DNA of 42,995 nucleotides, from contig JAJYSM010000025.1 in the NCBI GenBank assembly GCA_021793575.1, positions 1-42,995 on the forward strand, written 5' to 3'. The position numbers and the translations under genes are program-made. Below, piece after piece: positions 29,767-38,382 of the stretch; the stretch's first letter is position 1; each line of letters opens with the position of its first letter. The DNA comes from Pseudomonadota bacterium (GTDB lineage Bacteria > Pseudomonadota > Gammaproteobacteria > Xanthomonadales > Rhodanobacteraceae). Below the pieces are notes generated by a model. The model searched no databases and was not told where the DNA came from. It worked only from the letters and a program-made list of their open reading frames with translations.

Positions 29767-30660
29767 TCAGGCGAGCATCTTTTCCACCGGCAGCACGAAC
29801 ATCTCGCGCGCGCCGGCCTTCTTGATTTCCTCCAGCTGGCGCCAGCTCACCTCGCCCGCACACAGCGCCTGCAGCATCAGCTGATCCGGCTGACCGGCCA
29901 CCGGCAGCAGGGTGGGCTGCGGCCCGCCGGGCAACAGCCGCGTTACCGCCTCAAGATGCTGGCGCGAGGTCTGCAGCAGCAGCAGGCGCGATTCGCGCAC
30001 CTGGATCACGCCGTCCAGCCGCTTCAGCAGCAGTTCGATCAGGTCGCCGCGCTCGTCGGCCGGCAACGTCAGCGGGCCGGCCAGCACCGCCTCGCTCTCC
30101 AGCAGCACCGCGGTTTCGCGCAGCTGGTTGGCCACCAGCGTGCCGCCGCTCTGCACCAGGTCGCAGATCGCGTCGGCGGTGCCCAGCTTCGGCGCGATCT
30201 CCACCGAACCGGCCAGCGTGACCACCGCCGCAGCCACCGCCTGGGTGCGCAGCCACTCGCCGAGCAGGCCGGGATACGAGGTGGCGATGCGCAGCCCGTC
30301 GAGCTGCTGCGGGCGCTGATAGTCGAACTCCTGCGGCACGGCGATCGACAGCCGGCAGCGGCCGAAGCCCAGCGGACGCCACTCGTGCAGGGGCGCGGCG
30401 TCGCGCCCGGCGGTGAGCCGGAATTCGTCGAGCACGTTGCGCCCCACGATGCCGAGATCGCAGACGCCCTGCGCGATCAGGCCGGGGATGTCGTCGTCGC
30501 GCACCAGCAGCAGATCGACCGGCTCGCCCTCGCCGAAACAGAACAGCTTGTCGCGGCTTTGCCGGAAACTCAGGCCGCAGCGGTTCAGCAGCTCCAGCGC
30601 GGGCTCGGTCAGCCGGCCGGATTTCTGCATCGCGATGCGCAAACGGTCACGCTCTTTCAT
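29767..30660 (-). CDS. hisG: ATP phosphoribosyltransferase, long form
   Basis: HisG joins ATP and PRPP in the first committed step of histidine synthesis. The 297 residues match the long (HisG-L) form, with two catalytic lobes ([41 protein letters not shown], the PRPP loop [13 protein letters not shown]) and a C-terminal regulatory domain (about 225-297) that senses histidine. Feedback inhibition is therefore expected besides repression. It overlaps the upstream regulator gene by 4 bp. Confidence 0.96.
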   Translation of the reverse strand: MKERDRLRIAMQKSGRLTEPALELLNRCGLSFRQSRDKLFCFGEGEPVDLLLVRDDDIPGLIAQGVCDLGIVGRNVLDEFRLTAGRDAAPLHEWRPLGFGRCRLSIAVPQEFDYQRPQQLDGLRIATSYPGLLGEWLRTQAVAAAVVTLAGSVEIAPKLGTADAICDLVQSGGTLVANQLRETAVLLESEAVLAGPLTLPADERGDLIELLLKRLDGVIQVRESRLLLLQTSRQHLEAVTRLLPGGPQPTLLPVAGQPDQLMLQALCAGEVSWRQLEEIKKAGAREMFVLPVEKMLA

Positions 30661-30995
30661 GCCAGGGCCTTTCGGGTTGCGGACGATTTGCGGCGTGCCG
30701 CGCGGGCGGCGGCCGCCAGGTAGCCACCATTGCCCTGATTGAGATAACGCGCCACGCGCCCGATGGTGGTGATGCTGACCGCCGTACGCTCATGGATTTC
30801 GCGGTAGGCCAGGCCTTCCAGCAGATACGGCACCACCCGCCAGCGATCCACCAGCACCTCAAGCTCGGCCGGCGTGCACAGGTCGCCGAGGAAAGCGCCC
30901 ATTTCCTCGGCGCTCTTCATCGACAGCAGCGCCTGGTACAGGCTCAGCTCAGCTGATTCGGCGGGTGTCTCGGGATCAAGTGATCGACGCTTCAT
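30657..30995 (-). CDS. hisR: TrpR-family (YerC/YecD-like) regulator of the histidine operon
   Basis: This 112-residue protein has the TrpR-like all-helical fold: LYQALLSMKSAEEMGAFLGDLCTPAELEVLVDRW, then a helix-turn-helix (GLAYREIHERTAVSITTIGRVARYL, about 62-86), then a basic tail. It is the first gene of the his operon and overlaps hisG by 4 bp. A perfect 18-bp palindrome lies between promoter and ATG, so it most likely represses its own operon in response to histidine. Such a TrpR-family regulator is known from Xanthomonadales as HisR. The transcript leader is about 24 nt and lacks a Shine-Dalgarno site. Confidence 0.85.
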   Translation of the reverse strand: MKRRSLDPETPAESAELSLYQALLSMKSAEEMGAFLGDLCTPAELEVLVDRWRVVPYLLEGLAYREIHERTAVSITTIGRVARYLNQGNGGYLAAAARAARRKSSATRKALA

Positions 30996-30998
30996 GAT

Positions 30999-31016
30999 GT
31001 ATTAACGCGTTAATAC
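30999..31016. promoter_or_regulatory. His operator, perfect 18-bp palindrome
   Basis: GTATTAACGCGTTAATAC is a perfect palindrome 4 bp before the hisR ATG and directly downstream of the expected transcription start. A TrpR-like dimer bound here would block RNA polymerase. Confidence 0.85.
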
Positions 31017-31025
31017 GATATGACG

Positions 31026-31054
31026 ATTGTATACAGCTAGGATGGCACTGGCAA
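31026..31054 (-). promoter_or_regulatory. Sigma70 promoter of the his operon
   Basis: Read on the minus strand, TTGCCA (31054-31049) and TACAAT (31031-31026) are 17 bp apart. The start is near 31019, leaving about 24 nt of leader that includes the operator. Confidence 0.8.
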
Positions 31055-31133
31055 ACCGCATCGCGCGCGGCCAGCGTGAGCATTCAGGTAGAATCGGGCG
31101 CGCTGACGGACGGCCTGCGCCTGGCGCACTAAC

Positions 31134-31157
31134 AAAAACCCCCGCCGAGGCGGGGGT
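31134..31157 (-). terminator. Rho-independent terminator after the bTHX gene
   Basis: On the minus strand an 8-bp stem (ACCCCCGC/GCGGGGGT) closes a 4-nt loop and is followed by TTTTT. It lies 22 bp past the stop codon of the small ribosomal protein gene and isolates it from the his operon. Confidence 0.88.
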
Positions 31158-31179
31158 CTTGTGCGCGTTGCCAACTGGC

Positions 31180-31347
31180 TCAGGCCGATTTCTTCTTCGG
31201 CGCGGCCTTTTTGGCGGCCACTGCGGCCGGCTTGGTCACGGTCGGCTTGGCACCCGCCACCGCTGGCGCAGCGGCATGCGCACGGGTATTGCCGTAGCTG
31301 CCGCGATAAGTCTTGCCGCGACGGGTCTTGCGATCGCCCTTACCCAT
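31180..31347 (-). CDS. 30S ribosomal protein bTHX with an Ala/Lys/Pro-rich tail
   Basis: This short gene encodes 55 residues. The first 24 (MGKGDRKTRRGKTYRGSYGN, then TRAH) match the small-subunit protein bTHX, first known from Thermus. The remaining 31 residues are Ala-, Lys- and Pro-rich (KPAAVAAKKAAPKKKSA) and look disordered, like histone H1 or some ribosomal tails. AAGGAG sits 7 nt before the ATG and a terminator follows, so it is monocistronic and likely well expressed. In the 30S head bTHX sits among 16S rRNA helices; the tail could contact RNA outside this pocket. Confidence 0.88.
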   Translation of the reverse strand: MGKGDRKTRRGKTYRGSYGNTRAHAAAPAVAGAKPTVTKPAAVAAKKAAPKKKSA

Positions 31348-31471
31348 GGGAACTCCTTGATTTTTTGCATGAATGGTCGGTCATGATAACAGCGCGCGAG
31401 CAGCGCGCGATAGTCGACCGTGGCGTCGACCGTGGCGTGGAACGCCATCACTCGTCCGAATGAGTCGCGCT

Positions 31472-31927
31472 TCAATGCGCGCCTTGCGCATCCTGCGCGC
31501 CATGCACGTGAGAATGGACATGCGTATGGCCGAAGCGGCGATCGGTGCGCAGATTGACGAAATGTGCCGAGGCCACCAGCAGGCCACCGCACGTCACCAG
31601 CACGCTGTGCAGGATGATCGAATAGCCCTCGGCATAAGTCACCCCGAGCAGCAGCAGAGCCAGCCCCGGCGCCGCTAGCAGCAGCGGCAACGGCCCCTGA
31701 TGACGGCGATAGCCGCGGATCAGGGCAAACAGCGCCAGTGCGCAGGCGAACAGCACAAAGCCGCGTTCAAAGCCGTGATCGGCGAGAAACCCCAGCCCGA
31801 CGAATGGCAGCAATGCCAGCACGAACGGCAGCAGCGCACAATGAATGGCGCACAGAAACGATGCGGTGGCGCCGACGCGATCGGCAACATGCCACCAACG
31901 GGTTTTCTTCGGCTGCTCGGGGTTCAT
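31472..31927 (-). CDS. MerC-domain membrane protein
   Basis: This 151-residue inner-membrane protein has about four hydrophobic helices. The first contains a Cys pair (C26 and C30, SFLCAIHCALLPF) as in MerC mercury transporters. The C-terminal tail is His-rich (GHTHVHSHVHGAQDAQGAH), pointing to metal binding. With a Zur-like box 50 bp upstream and zur as the next gene upstream on the same strand, a role in zinc handling is more likely than mercury; no mer genes are present. The ATG at 31927 is used. Confidence 0.85.
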   Translation of the reverse strand: MNPEQPKKTRWWHVADRVGATASFLCAIHCALLPFVLALLPFVGLGFLADHGFERGFVLFACALALFALIRGYRRHQGPLPLLLAAPGLALLLLGVTYAEGYSIILHSVLVTCGGLLVASAHFVNLRTDRRFGHTHVHSHVHGAQDAQGAH

Positions 31928-31977
31928 CGAATCGACCAGGCATCGCCAGACGTGACGATTTCGGTTGCTGGCGTGAA

Positions 31978-31992
31978 TGTTACTTTATAACA
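31978..31992. promoter_or_regulatory. Zur-box-like site upstream of the MerC-domain gene
   Basis: TGTTACTTTATAACA is an imperfect inverted repeat resembling the Zur core GTTATANTATAAC, in an AT-rich island 50 bp before the start codon. The neighbouring zur gene supports the reading. Confidence 0.6.
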
Positions 31993-32110
31993 AAATGAAT
32001 TGCCATGGTCTGACATTCACGCCCGCCCTGCCCGCTACTGCAGTTGGTGCTGGCACGCGGCGCAGGGGATGCAAGCAACGATCATCACCTGGCGCGGGGC
32101 GAACGCGCGC

Positions 32111-32602
32111 TCAGGCCTTGCGGCAGTGCTTGCAGATGCCATGCACTTCCAGCGTCTGCGCCTGCGGCCGGAAGCCCAGTGCCCTGGCCTGCGCCTCGAT
32201 CAGCTCGGCCACGCGTTCGTCGCAGACTTCCTGCGCGCTGGAGCAGGTATCGCAGATCAGGAACGGCACCTGATGCGCCTGCGCCGGATGGTGGCAGGAG
32301 ACGAACGCGTTGATCGATTCCAGCTTGTGGATGAAGCCGTGCTCAAGCAGAAAGTCGAGCGCACGGTAGACCGTCGGCGGCGCCGCATTGCCGTGCTTCT
32401 CGCGCAGCAGATCCAGCAGGTCGTAGGCCTTGACCGGCTTGCGCGCGGCCGCGACCAGCTCCAGCACCTCCTTGCGCAGCGGCGTCAGGCGCAGGCCGCG
32501 CTCCGCGCTGGCGTGCTCCACCGCGCGCACGAAACCCTTCGCGTCGTGATGATGCGGGGGATGCGCGTGCGAGCTGTCGGCGTCGTGGCTCAAGCAATTC
32601 AC
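32111..32602 (-). CDS. zur: Zinc uptake regulator Zur (Fur family)
   Basis: This 163-residue Fur-family repressor has a His-rich N-terminus (HAHPPHHHD), a winged helix (LRLTPLRKEVLELVAAARKPVKAYDLLDLLREK, then PPTVYRALDFLLEHGFIHKLES) and a dimerisation/zinc domain. C117/C120 (CDTC) and C157/C160 (CKHC) form the structural zinc site, and CHH near 103-105 lies at the sensory site. The frame begins at GTG 32602; a TTG nine nt further in has better spacing from GAGG and cannot be excluded. It likely controls zinc genes including the adjacent MerC-domain gene. Confidence 0.9.
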   Translation of the reverse strand: MNCLSHDADSSHAHPPHHHDAKGFVRAVEHASAERGLRLTPLRKEVLELVAAARKPVKAYDLLDLLREKHGNAAPPTVYRALDFLLEHGFIHKLESINAFVSCHHPAQAHQVPFLICDTCSSAQEVCDERVAELIEAQARALGFRPQAQTLEVHGICKHCRKA

Positions 32603-32650
32603 CTCGTGGTTGATGATGGTACGCCGCCGCCGGTGCGACCGGGTCTGGTA

Positions 32651-32929
32651 TCAGCGCGGCAGCGGTGGCGGTGGCATGCGCGGAAGCCGGCGCGGTCTGG
32701 CCAGGATCACCAGCCAGCCCAGCGGCCCCAGCGCGGCCGCCCAGATGATTCCTTCGCGCAGCCGGCCACGCCACCAGCCAAGCAGCGCGCCCACGGCGAC
32801 AAACAGCAGGCTCCACCAGAACATGGCAGCCCACGGCAGCATATTCAACAGGTTGAAAAAGATGTGTCCGAACGCGCCTGGCGCGCCCAAGTCCACGCCG
32901 CGGGTGGCGCGGGCCAGCAGCTCATCCAT
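32651..32929 (-). CDS. Small hypothetical membrane protein
   Basis: I do not recognise this 92-residue protein. It has two likely membrane helices (FNLLNMLPWAAMFWWSLLFVAVGALLGWW and GIIWAAALGPLGWLVIL) separated by a short basic loop, with a C-terminal Arg/Pro-rich end. It lies 37 bp behind gltX on the same strand, probably as a second cistron. There is no clear Shine-Dalgarno site at ATG 32929. The hydropathy and position make it credible; no function is proposed. Confidence 0.6.
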   Translation of the reverse strand: MDELLARATRGVDLGAPGAFGHIFFNLLNMLPWAAMFWWSLLFVAVGALLGWWRGRLREGIIWAAALGPLGWLVILARPRRLPRMPPPPLPR

Positions 32930-32966
32930 GACGGCGTCGGCAGTGCGCGTGCGGCATGCGCATCGG

Positions 32967-34367
32967 CTAGGCGCGCGCCCGCACCAGCGCCGCGTCGATG
33001 CGCTTGAGCGCCTCGGCGCGGCCGGCCAGATAGATTGTCTGATCGATCGACGGCGACACCTGGGTGCCGGTCATCGCCACCCGCAGCGGCTGGGCGATCT
33101 TGCCCATCCCCAGCGCCAGCGTGGCGGCGAGCTGCTCGATCACCTGATGGATCGACTCGGGCCGCCAGGCGCAAGCGGCCAGCAGCGGGCCGGCCGCCTG
33201 CAGCACCGCCATCGCGCTGTCGTTGCGGAGATGCTTGGCCACCGCCTGTTCGTCCCACGTGGCGATCGGCGCATACCAGACGCGCGCCTTGTCGGCCATT
33301 TCGCTGAGCGTGTGCACGCGATCGCGCAGCGCCACGATCACATCTGCCGGCGCCGGCCCCTTCGCGCTGTCGATCCCGGCGCGCGCCAGGTGCCAGGCGA
33401 ATTCCGCCGCCAGCGTCTGCGGATCGTCGGTCTTCAGGTAATGCTGGTTGATCCACGCCAGCTTTTCGAGATCGAAGCGCGAGGCCGCCTTGTTGACGTC
33501 GGCGATGTCGAACAGCGCGATCATTTCCTCGCGCGAGAAGATTTCCTGATCACCGTGCGACCAGCCCAGCCGTACCAGGTAATTGAGCAGCGCGTGCGGC
33601 AGGAAGCCGTCGTTGCGATAGTCCATCACGCTGACCGCGCTGGTGCGCTTGGAGAGTTTCTTGCCCTCCTTGTCGAGGATCATCGGCAGGTGCGCAAACT
33701 CCGGCACCTGCGCCCCCAGCGCGTGATAGATGTTGATCTGCCGCGGCGTGTTGTTGACGTGGTCGTCGCCGCGGATCACCTCGGTGATGCCCATGTCGAT
33801 GTCGTCGACCACCACCGCGAAGTTGTAGGTGGGCCAGCCGTCGGAGCGGAAGATCACCAGGTCGTCCAGCTCGGCATTGGCCCACTCGACGCGGCCCTTC
33901 ACCTTGTCGTCGAATACCACCGAGCCTTCGCTCGGGTTGCGGAAGCGGATCACCCGGTTCGGATCGTCGCGCAGCGGCTCGTGGCGATCGCGGTAGTAGC
34001 CGTTGTAACGCGGCTTCTCGCCCTTGGCCATGGCGGCATCGCGCATCGCCTCGATCTCCTGCTTGCTCTCGTAGGCGTAGTAGGCCTTGCCGGCCGCCAC
34101 CAGCTCCTGCGCAACCTGCAGGTATCGCGGCAGTCGCTCGGTCTGGTAGAACGGACCCTCGTCGTGATTCAGGCCGAGCCACTGCATCGCATCGAGGATC
34201 GCCTGCACCGCCGCGTCCGTCGAGCGCTCGCGGTCGGTATCCTCGATGCGCAGCACGAACCCGCCGCCGCGGCGGCGCGACTCCAGCCAGCAGTACAACG
34301 CGGTGCGGGCGCCGCCGATATGCAGAAAACCGGTGGGGCTGGGAGCGAAGCGGGTGCGAACGGTCAT
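32967..34367 (-). CDS. gltX: Glutamate--tRNA ligase
   Basis: GltX is a class I synthetase that charges tRNA-Glu. The 466-residue protein has the HIGH-type motif HIGG (16-19) in [18 protein letters not shown] and the KMSKS-type motif KLSKR near 237-241. The Glu-specific region [30 protein letters not shown] and a C-terminal anticodon-binding helical domain are present. Its start codon is 14 bp from that of the divergent gene, so its promoter must lie inside the neighbour's coding region. Confidence 0.97.
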   Translation of the reverse strand: MTVRTRFAPSPTGFLHIGGARTALYCWLESRRRGGGFVLRIEDTDRERSTDAAVQAILDAMQWLGLNHDEGPFYQTERLPRYLQVAQELVAAGKAYYAYESKQEIEAMRDAAMAKGEKPRYNGYYRDRHEPLRDDPNRVIRFRNPSEGSVVFDDKVKGRVEWANAELDDLVIFRSDGWPTYNFAVVVDDIDMGITEVIRGDDHVNNTPRQINIYHALGAQVPEFAHLPMILDKEGKKLSKRTSAVSVMDYRNDGFLPHALLNYLVRLGWSHGDQEIFSREEMIALFDIADVNKAASRFDLEKLAWINQHYLKTDDPQTLAAEFAWHLARAGIDSAKGPAPADVIVALRDRVHTLSEMADKARVWYAPIATWDEQAVAKHLRNDSAMAVLQAAGPLLAACAWRPESIHQVIEQLAATLALGMGKIAQPLRVAMTGTQVSPSIDQTIYLAGRAEALKRIDAALVRARA

Positions 34368-34381
34368 GGAGTTTTCGATGA

Positions 34382-35221
34382 ATGCAAAGCGAAGTCATGG
34401 ATTTTAGCCGATACCGGGGCACGAACCCGGGCAGCACACCGCAGCGACCGCTGCGCACAGCGCTGGTCCGCCTCGCGCTGCTCGCCTCAGGCTGGCTCGG
34501 GGTGGCGCTGCCGGCCCGCGCCGACAACCCCGGCTACGATCGTCCGGGCTACGGCTTCACGCCAGTGGTGCTGGGCGCCGGTGAGGTCACCCTTGAACAG
34601 GGCCTGGCCGACTGGAGCCGCGACCGGCAGGACGGCATCAGCAGTTCGCTGTATAGCGCCGACAGCCTGCTGCGGCTCGGCCTCGGTGGCCCGCTGGAGC
34701 TGCAGCTGGGCGGCTTGCTTTACAACTACCTGCATCAGACTGGCGCCGGGCTCGACTACCGCAGCCACGGCCGCGGCGACACCCATCTGGCGCTCAAGCT
34801 GGCGTTGCCCTCCTCGCATGCGGCCTTCAGCTGGGGGCTGCTGGGCAGCGTGGAGTTCACCGACGGTGCGCCCGACTTCCGCAACAACCGGCGGCAATAC
34901 CTGCTCGGGGCGCAGTTCAACCTGCAGGCAGGCCGGCGCCACTCGCTGGGTGTCTATCTCGAAGACGTGCGCAGCGGCGGCCGGGACAGCCGCACGCTGG
35001 CGCTCAGCGACAGCTACAGCTGCAGCAAGAGCCTGATGGTCTACGCCGAGACGGTGCTGCTGCAGCTGCCCGGCCGCGGCCACGGCAGCCTCGCCGGCGC
35101 GGGGCTGGCGTGGCTGGTGACGCCGCGCTGGCAGTTCGACCTCGGTTTCGATCGTCGTCTGAGCGGCAGCGCGTCTCCATGGCAGGCCAACCTGGGCGTG
35201 TCGGTGTACTTCGGCCACTGA
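34382..35221 (+). CDS. Predicted outer-membrane beta-barrel or transporter-like protein
   Basis: This 279-residue protein has a late signal peptide (hydrophobic stretch at about 27-44, cleaved after PARA near 47). Alternating strands follow with aromatic ends ([50 protein letters not shown]) and a terminal Phe-Gly-His (VSVYFGH). This resembles the MetA/phenol-pathway outer-membrane group, but the match is only by pattern. GGAG at 34368 favours ATG 34382; ATG 34397 would shorten the basic N-region. It diverges from gltX with 14 bp between starts. Confidence 0.65.
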   Translation: MQSEVMDFSRYRGTNPGSTPQRPLRTALVRLALLASGWLGVALPARADNPGYDRPGYGFTPVVLGAGEVTLEQGLADWSRDRQDGISSSLYSADSLLRLGLGGPLELQLGGLLYNYLHQTGAGLDYRSHGRGDTHLALKLALPSSHAAFSWGLLGSVEFTDGAPDFRNNRRQYLLGAQFNLQAGRRHSLGVYLEDVRSGGRDSRTLALSDSYSCSKSLMVYAETVLLQLPGRGHGSLAGAGLAWLVTPRWQFDLGFDRRLSGSASPWQANLGVSVYFGH

Positions 35222-35327
35222 CCCGCTCCGCTCGACCCGCAGTCCTCGTCACCGCGGCGTCATCCGATCGCCACGCCGGCGCAACGCCTACCGCCCAGGC
35301 TTGCGCCAAGCCAGTACGGGTATCGTC

Positions 35328-36488
35328 ATGCGCATCGGCATCGTCAGCGAAACCTACCCACCGGAAATCAACGGCGTGGCACTCACTGTGCACAGCCTCG
35401 CTGCCGGACTGGCCCAGCGCGGCCACCAGGTCGATCTGATCCGCCCACGCCAGCAGCAGCAGCGCGTGGATGAGCCGGGCATCGACGTGCTCAGCGTGCG
35501 CGGCGGCGCCCTGCCCCGCTATCCAGACCTGCGCTTCGGTCTGCCCGCAGGCCGCGCGCTGCTGCAGCGCTGGCAGCGGCAGCGACCCGACGCGGTATAT
35601 GTCGCCACCGAAGGCCCGCTCGGCTGGTCGGCCATGCGCGCCGCCGCCCGGCTGGGCATTCCGCTCAGCAGCGGATTCCACACCCGCTTCGACAGCTATG
35701 CGCAGCACTACGGCGTCGCTGTGTTGGCGCCGCTGGTGCGCAGCTATCTGCGCCGCTTCCATCGACAGGCGGCTGCCACGCTGGTGCCGACCGCGGCGCT
35801 GGCGCAGGAGCTGCTGGCGCTGGGCATCGGCCGGCCACGCCTGCTGCGGCGCGCGGTGGACACCCGGCTGTTTCATCCGGCGCAGCGCGACGATGGCCTG
35901 CGCACCCGCTGGGGCGTCGATGCCGGCACGCCGGTGGTGCTGTACGTGGGGCGCATCGCGCCGGAGAAGAATCTCGAGCTGGCGGTGCGGGCGTTTCGCG
36001 CGATCCGGCAGCGTGTGCCGAACGCACGCTACGTGTGGGTGGGCGATGGCCCCGCACGCGCCGCACTGGCGGCGGCGCATCCGGACTTCATCTTTGCCGG
36101 CGTGCAGCGCGAGCAGGCGCTGGCGCGGCATATCGCCAGCGCCGATCTGTTTCCCTTCCCCAGCCTCAGCGAAACCTTCGGCAACGTGATCCTGGAAGCG
36201 CTGGCGGCCGGCCTGCCGGTAGTGGCCTATGCGGAAGGTGCCGCACGCGAATATGTGCGCAGCGGCGTCAACGGCTACTGCGTCCCGTCGGGCCACGCGC
36301 AGGCTTTCATCGACGCGGCGGTGAAGCTGGCGAGCAACCCGGGGCTGATCCGCCATATGGGCCGCGCGGCCCATGCCAGTGTCGCGGAGCTGTCGCCGGA
36401 GGCGGTGATCCGCGATTTCGAGACCCTGCTGCGCGAGTTGACCGAGGAGCACCCGCATGAGCATGCACTCACCGCTGCCCACGCCTGA
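35328..36488 (+). CDS. GT4-family glycosyltransferase
   Basis: This 386-residue GT-B fold transferase has the N-terminal lobe start RIGIVSETYPPEINGVALTVHSLA, acceptor region SSGFHTRFDSYAQHYG, linker VVLYVGRIAPEKNLELAVRAF, and the nucleotide-sugar motif E-x7-E (SETFGNVILEALAAGLPVVA, near 281-289). It resembles enzymes that add mannose or similar sugars to lipids. The acceptor is not known. The ancestral start of the downstream PAP2 gene lies inside its last 32 bp (ATG 36457 with GAGGAG), which suggests they act together on membrane lipids. The ATG at 35328 is used. Confidence 0.9.
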   Translation: MRIGIVSETYPPEINGVALTVHSLAAGLAQRGHQVDLIRPRQQQQRVDEPGIDVLSVRGGALPRYPDLRFGLPAGRALLQRWQRQRPDAVYVATEGPLGWSAMRAAARLGIPLSSGFHTRFDSYAQHYGVAVLAPLVRSYLRRFHRQAAATLVPTAALAQELLALGIGRPRLLRRAVDTRLFHPAQRDDGLRTRWGVDAGTPVVLYVGRIAPEKNLELAVRAFRAIRQRVPNARYVWVGDGPARAALAAAHPDFIFAGVQREQALARHIASADLFPFPSLSETFGNVILEALAAGLPVVAYAEGAAREYVRSGVNGYCVPSGHAQAFIDAAVKLASNPGLIRHMGRAAHASVAELSPEAVIRDFETLLRELTEEHPHEHALTAAHA

Positions 36489-36504
36489 GCTGAGTGCCGG
36501 CTCA

Positions 36505-36683
36505 GAGGCTGAAAAAAATTCGACCGCCGTAGCGAGGGCGTCGCCGGGCGCGCGTGACAAGGTGCGTTGCGGGAAAATTCGGGGAGTTTGGTGAGCCAAA
36601 TGACTCGGATTTGCCCGCAGCGCGCCGCCGGCACGGGCGTTTGGCGGCGGTCGCAGTAGGTGGGTGACTTTTTTCTCAGCCTC
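36505..36683. mobile_element. 179-bp MITE-like element inserted in the PAP2 gene
   Basis: The ends are inverted repeats: GAGGCTGA at 36505-36512, followed by A-runs, and TCAGCCTC at 36676-36683, preceded by CTTTTTT. TCA flanks it on both sides (36502-36504 and 36684-36686), a possible 3-bp target duplication. Removing it with one TCA restores an in-frame PAP2 start (ATG 36457, MSMHSPLPTPELSAGS joined to ARLALDRR). It encodes no protein and has an internal TTTGG/CCAAA hairpin. Similar short elements would need a transposase from elsewhere. Confidence 0.72.
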
Positions 36684-37214
36684 TCAGCCCGGCTGGCGCT
36701 GGATCGCCGCGTCTGCGTGGCGGCCAACCGCTGGGGCACGCGCCGCGCGGTGGGGCTGTTCTTCGGCGCTATCAGCCGGCTCGGCGACGGCATCTTCTGG
36801 TATGCGCTGATGGGCCTGCTGGCGCTGCTCGGCGGTGTGCGCGGACTCACCGCCGCGGCGCACATGGCCGCCACCGGGCTGGCTGCGCTGCTGCTGTATC
36901 GCCGGCTGAAAGGCTGGACGCGGCGCCCGCGCCCGTTTCGCGTCTGCCCCGGCGTGATCGCGCACGTGCCGCCGCTGGACGAGTTCAGCTTTCCCTCGGG
37001 ACACACGCTGCAGGCGACCAGCTTCAGCATCGTCGCGCTGGCCTGGTATCCGCAACTCGCGCCGCTGCTGCTGGGCTTCACCGCGCTGGTGGCCGCCTCG
37101 CGGGTGATCCTCGGGCTGCACTATCCCAGCGATGTGCTCGCGGCCATCGTGATCGGCGGCGGGCTCGGTGGCTTGTCGCTATGGCTGCTTGCAGCGCTCG
37201 CGGCGCTGCCGTGA
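36660..37214 (+). CDS. PAP2-family membrane phosphatase, 5' end replaced by the element
   Basis: This 184-residue PAP2/undecaprenyl-pyrophosphatase-like enzyme has the three lipid phosphatase motifs: KGWTRRPRPF, PSGHTLQ and SRVILGLHYPSDVL. Several membrane helices surround them. The catalytic part is intact. The original start is ATG 36457, overlapping the glycosyltransferase and preceded by GAGGAG, but the inserted element brings a stop at 36592-36594 after 45 codons. The present frame can begin at GTG 36660, inside the element, without a good ribosome site. About 20 N-terminal residues would be changed, so the gene may be poorly expressed rather than dead. The ancestral length would be 191 residues. 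Confidence 0.8.
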   Translation: MGDFFLSLSARLALDRRVCVAANRWGTRRAVGLFFGAISRLGDGIFWYALMGLLALLGGVRGLTAAAHMAATGLAALLLYRRLKGWTRRPRPFRVCPGVIAHVPPLDEFSFPSGHTLQATSFSIVALAWYPQLAPLLLGFTALVAASRVILGLHYPSDVLAAIVIGGGLGGLSLWLLAALAALP

Positions 37215-37237
37215 ACGACGCTGCGCAAGTCTTGCGC

Positions 37238-37459
37238 ACGCCGTCGCAAGCGCCTGTGCGCTCAGACAGATAGCCTGCTTGTCCACAGGCTTTGCCGCAG
37301 GTCGTGCACAGCCGCGGTGGAAAACCTGGCCGTGAACGCACGTGCCCTGCTCAAAATTTCGACACGCCGTAGCAAGTGATTGATCGACAAGCGGCCAGTC
37401 GGGCTTGTCCACAGGCTTTGCCGAGACGTTTGCACAGCGCCTGTGGACAAGCGCTGTGC
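37238..37459. repeat. Tandemly duplicated spacer with three DnaA-box-like 13-mers
   Basis: Two diverged units 126 bp apart begin at 37238 and 37364 (ACGCCGT.GCAAG). They share a 21-bp identical block at 37277-37297 and 37403-37423. The 13-mer CTTGTCCACAGGC occurs at 37278-37290, 37404-37416 and, inverted, at 37439-37451. TTGTCCACA is one change from the DnaA box TTATCCACA. The third copy forms the loop side of a 9-bp hairpin (GCACAGCGC/GCGCTGTGC, 37432-37459) just after the accD stop codon. Confidence 0.7.
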
Positions 37460-37466
37460 CGGGGAA

Positions 37467-38336
<870 letters not shown>

Positions 38337-38382
38337 CGCCACACCTCACAGGTTACTGACCTGAAGCGGTCAGCGGACCGTT

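Noticed and set aside
30996-31130. His-leader peptide attenuator
   Set aside because: No run of His codons and no terminator between promoter and first gene; the leader is too short.
31413-31436. Two tandem copies of a 12-mer (GTCGACCGTGGC) between the bTHX and MerC-domain genes
   Set aside because: Only two copies in a short GC-rich spacer; too little to call a functional repeat.
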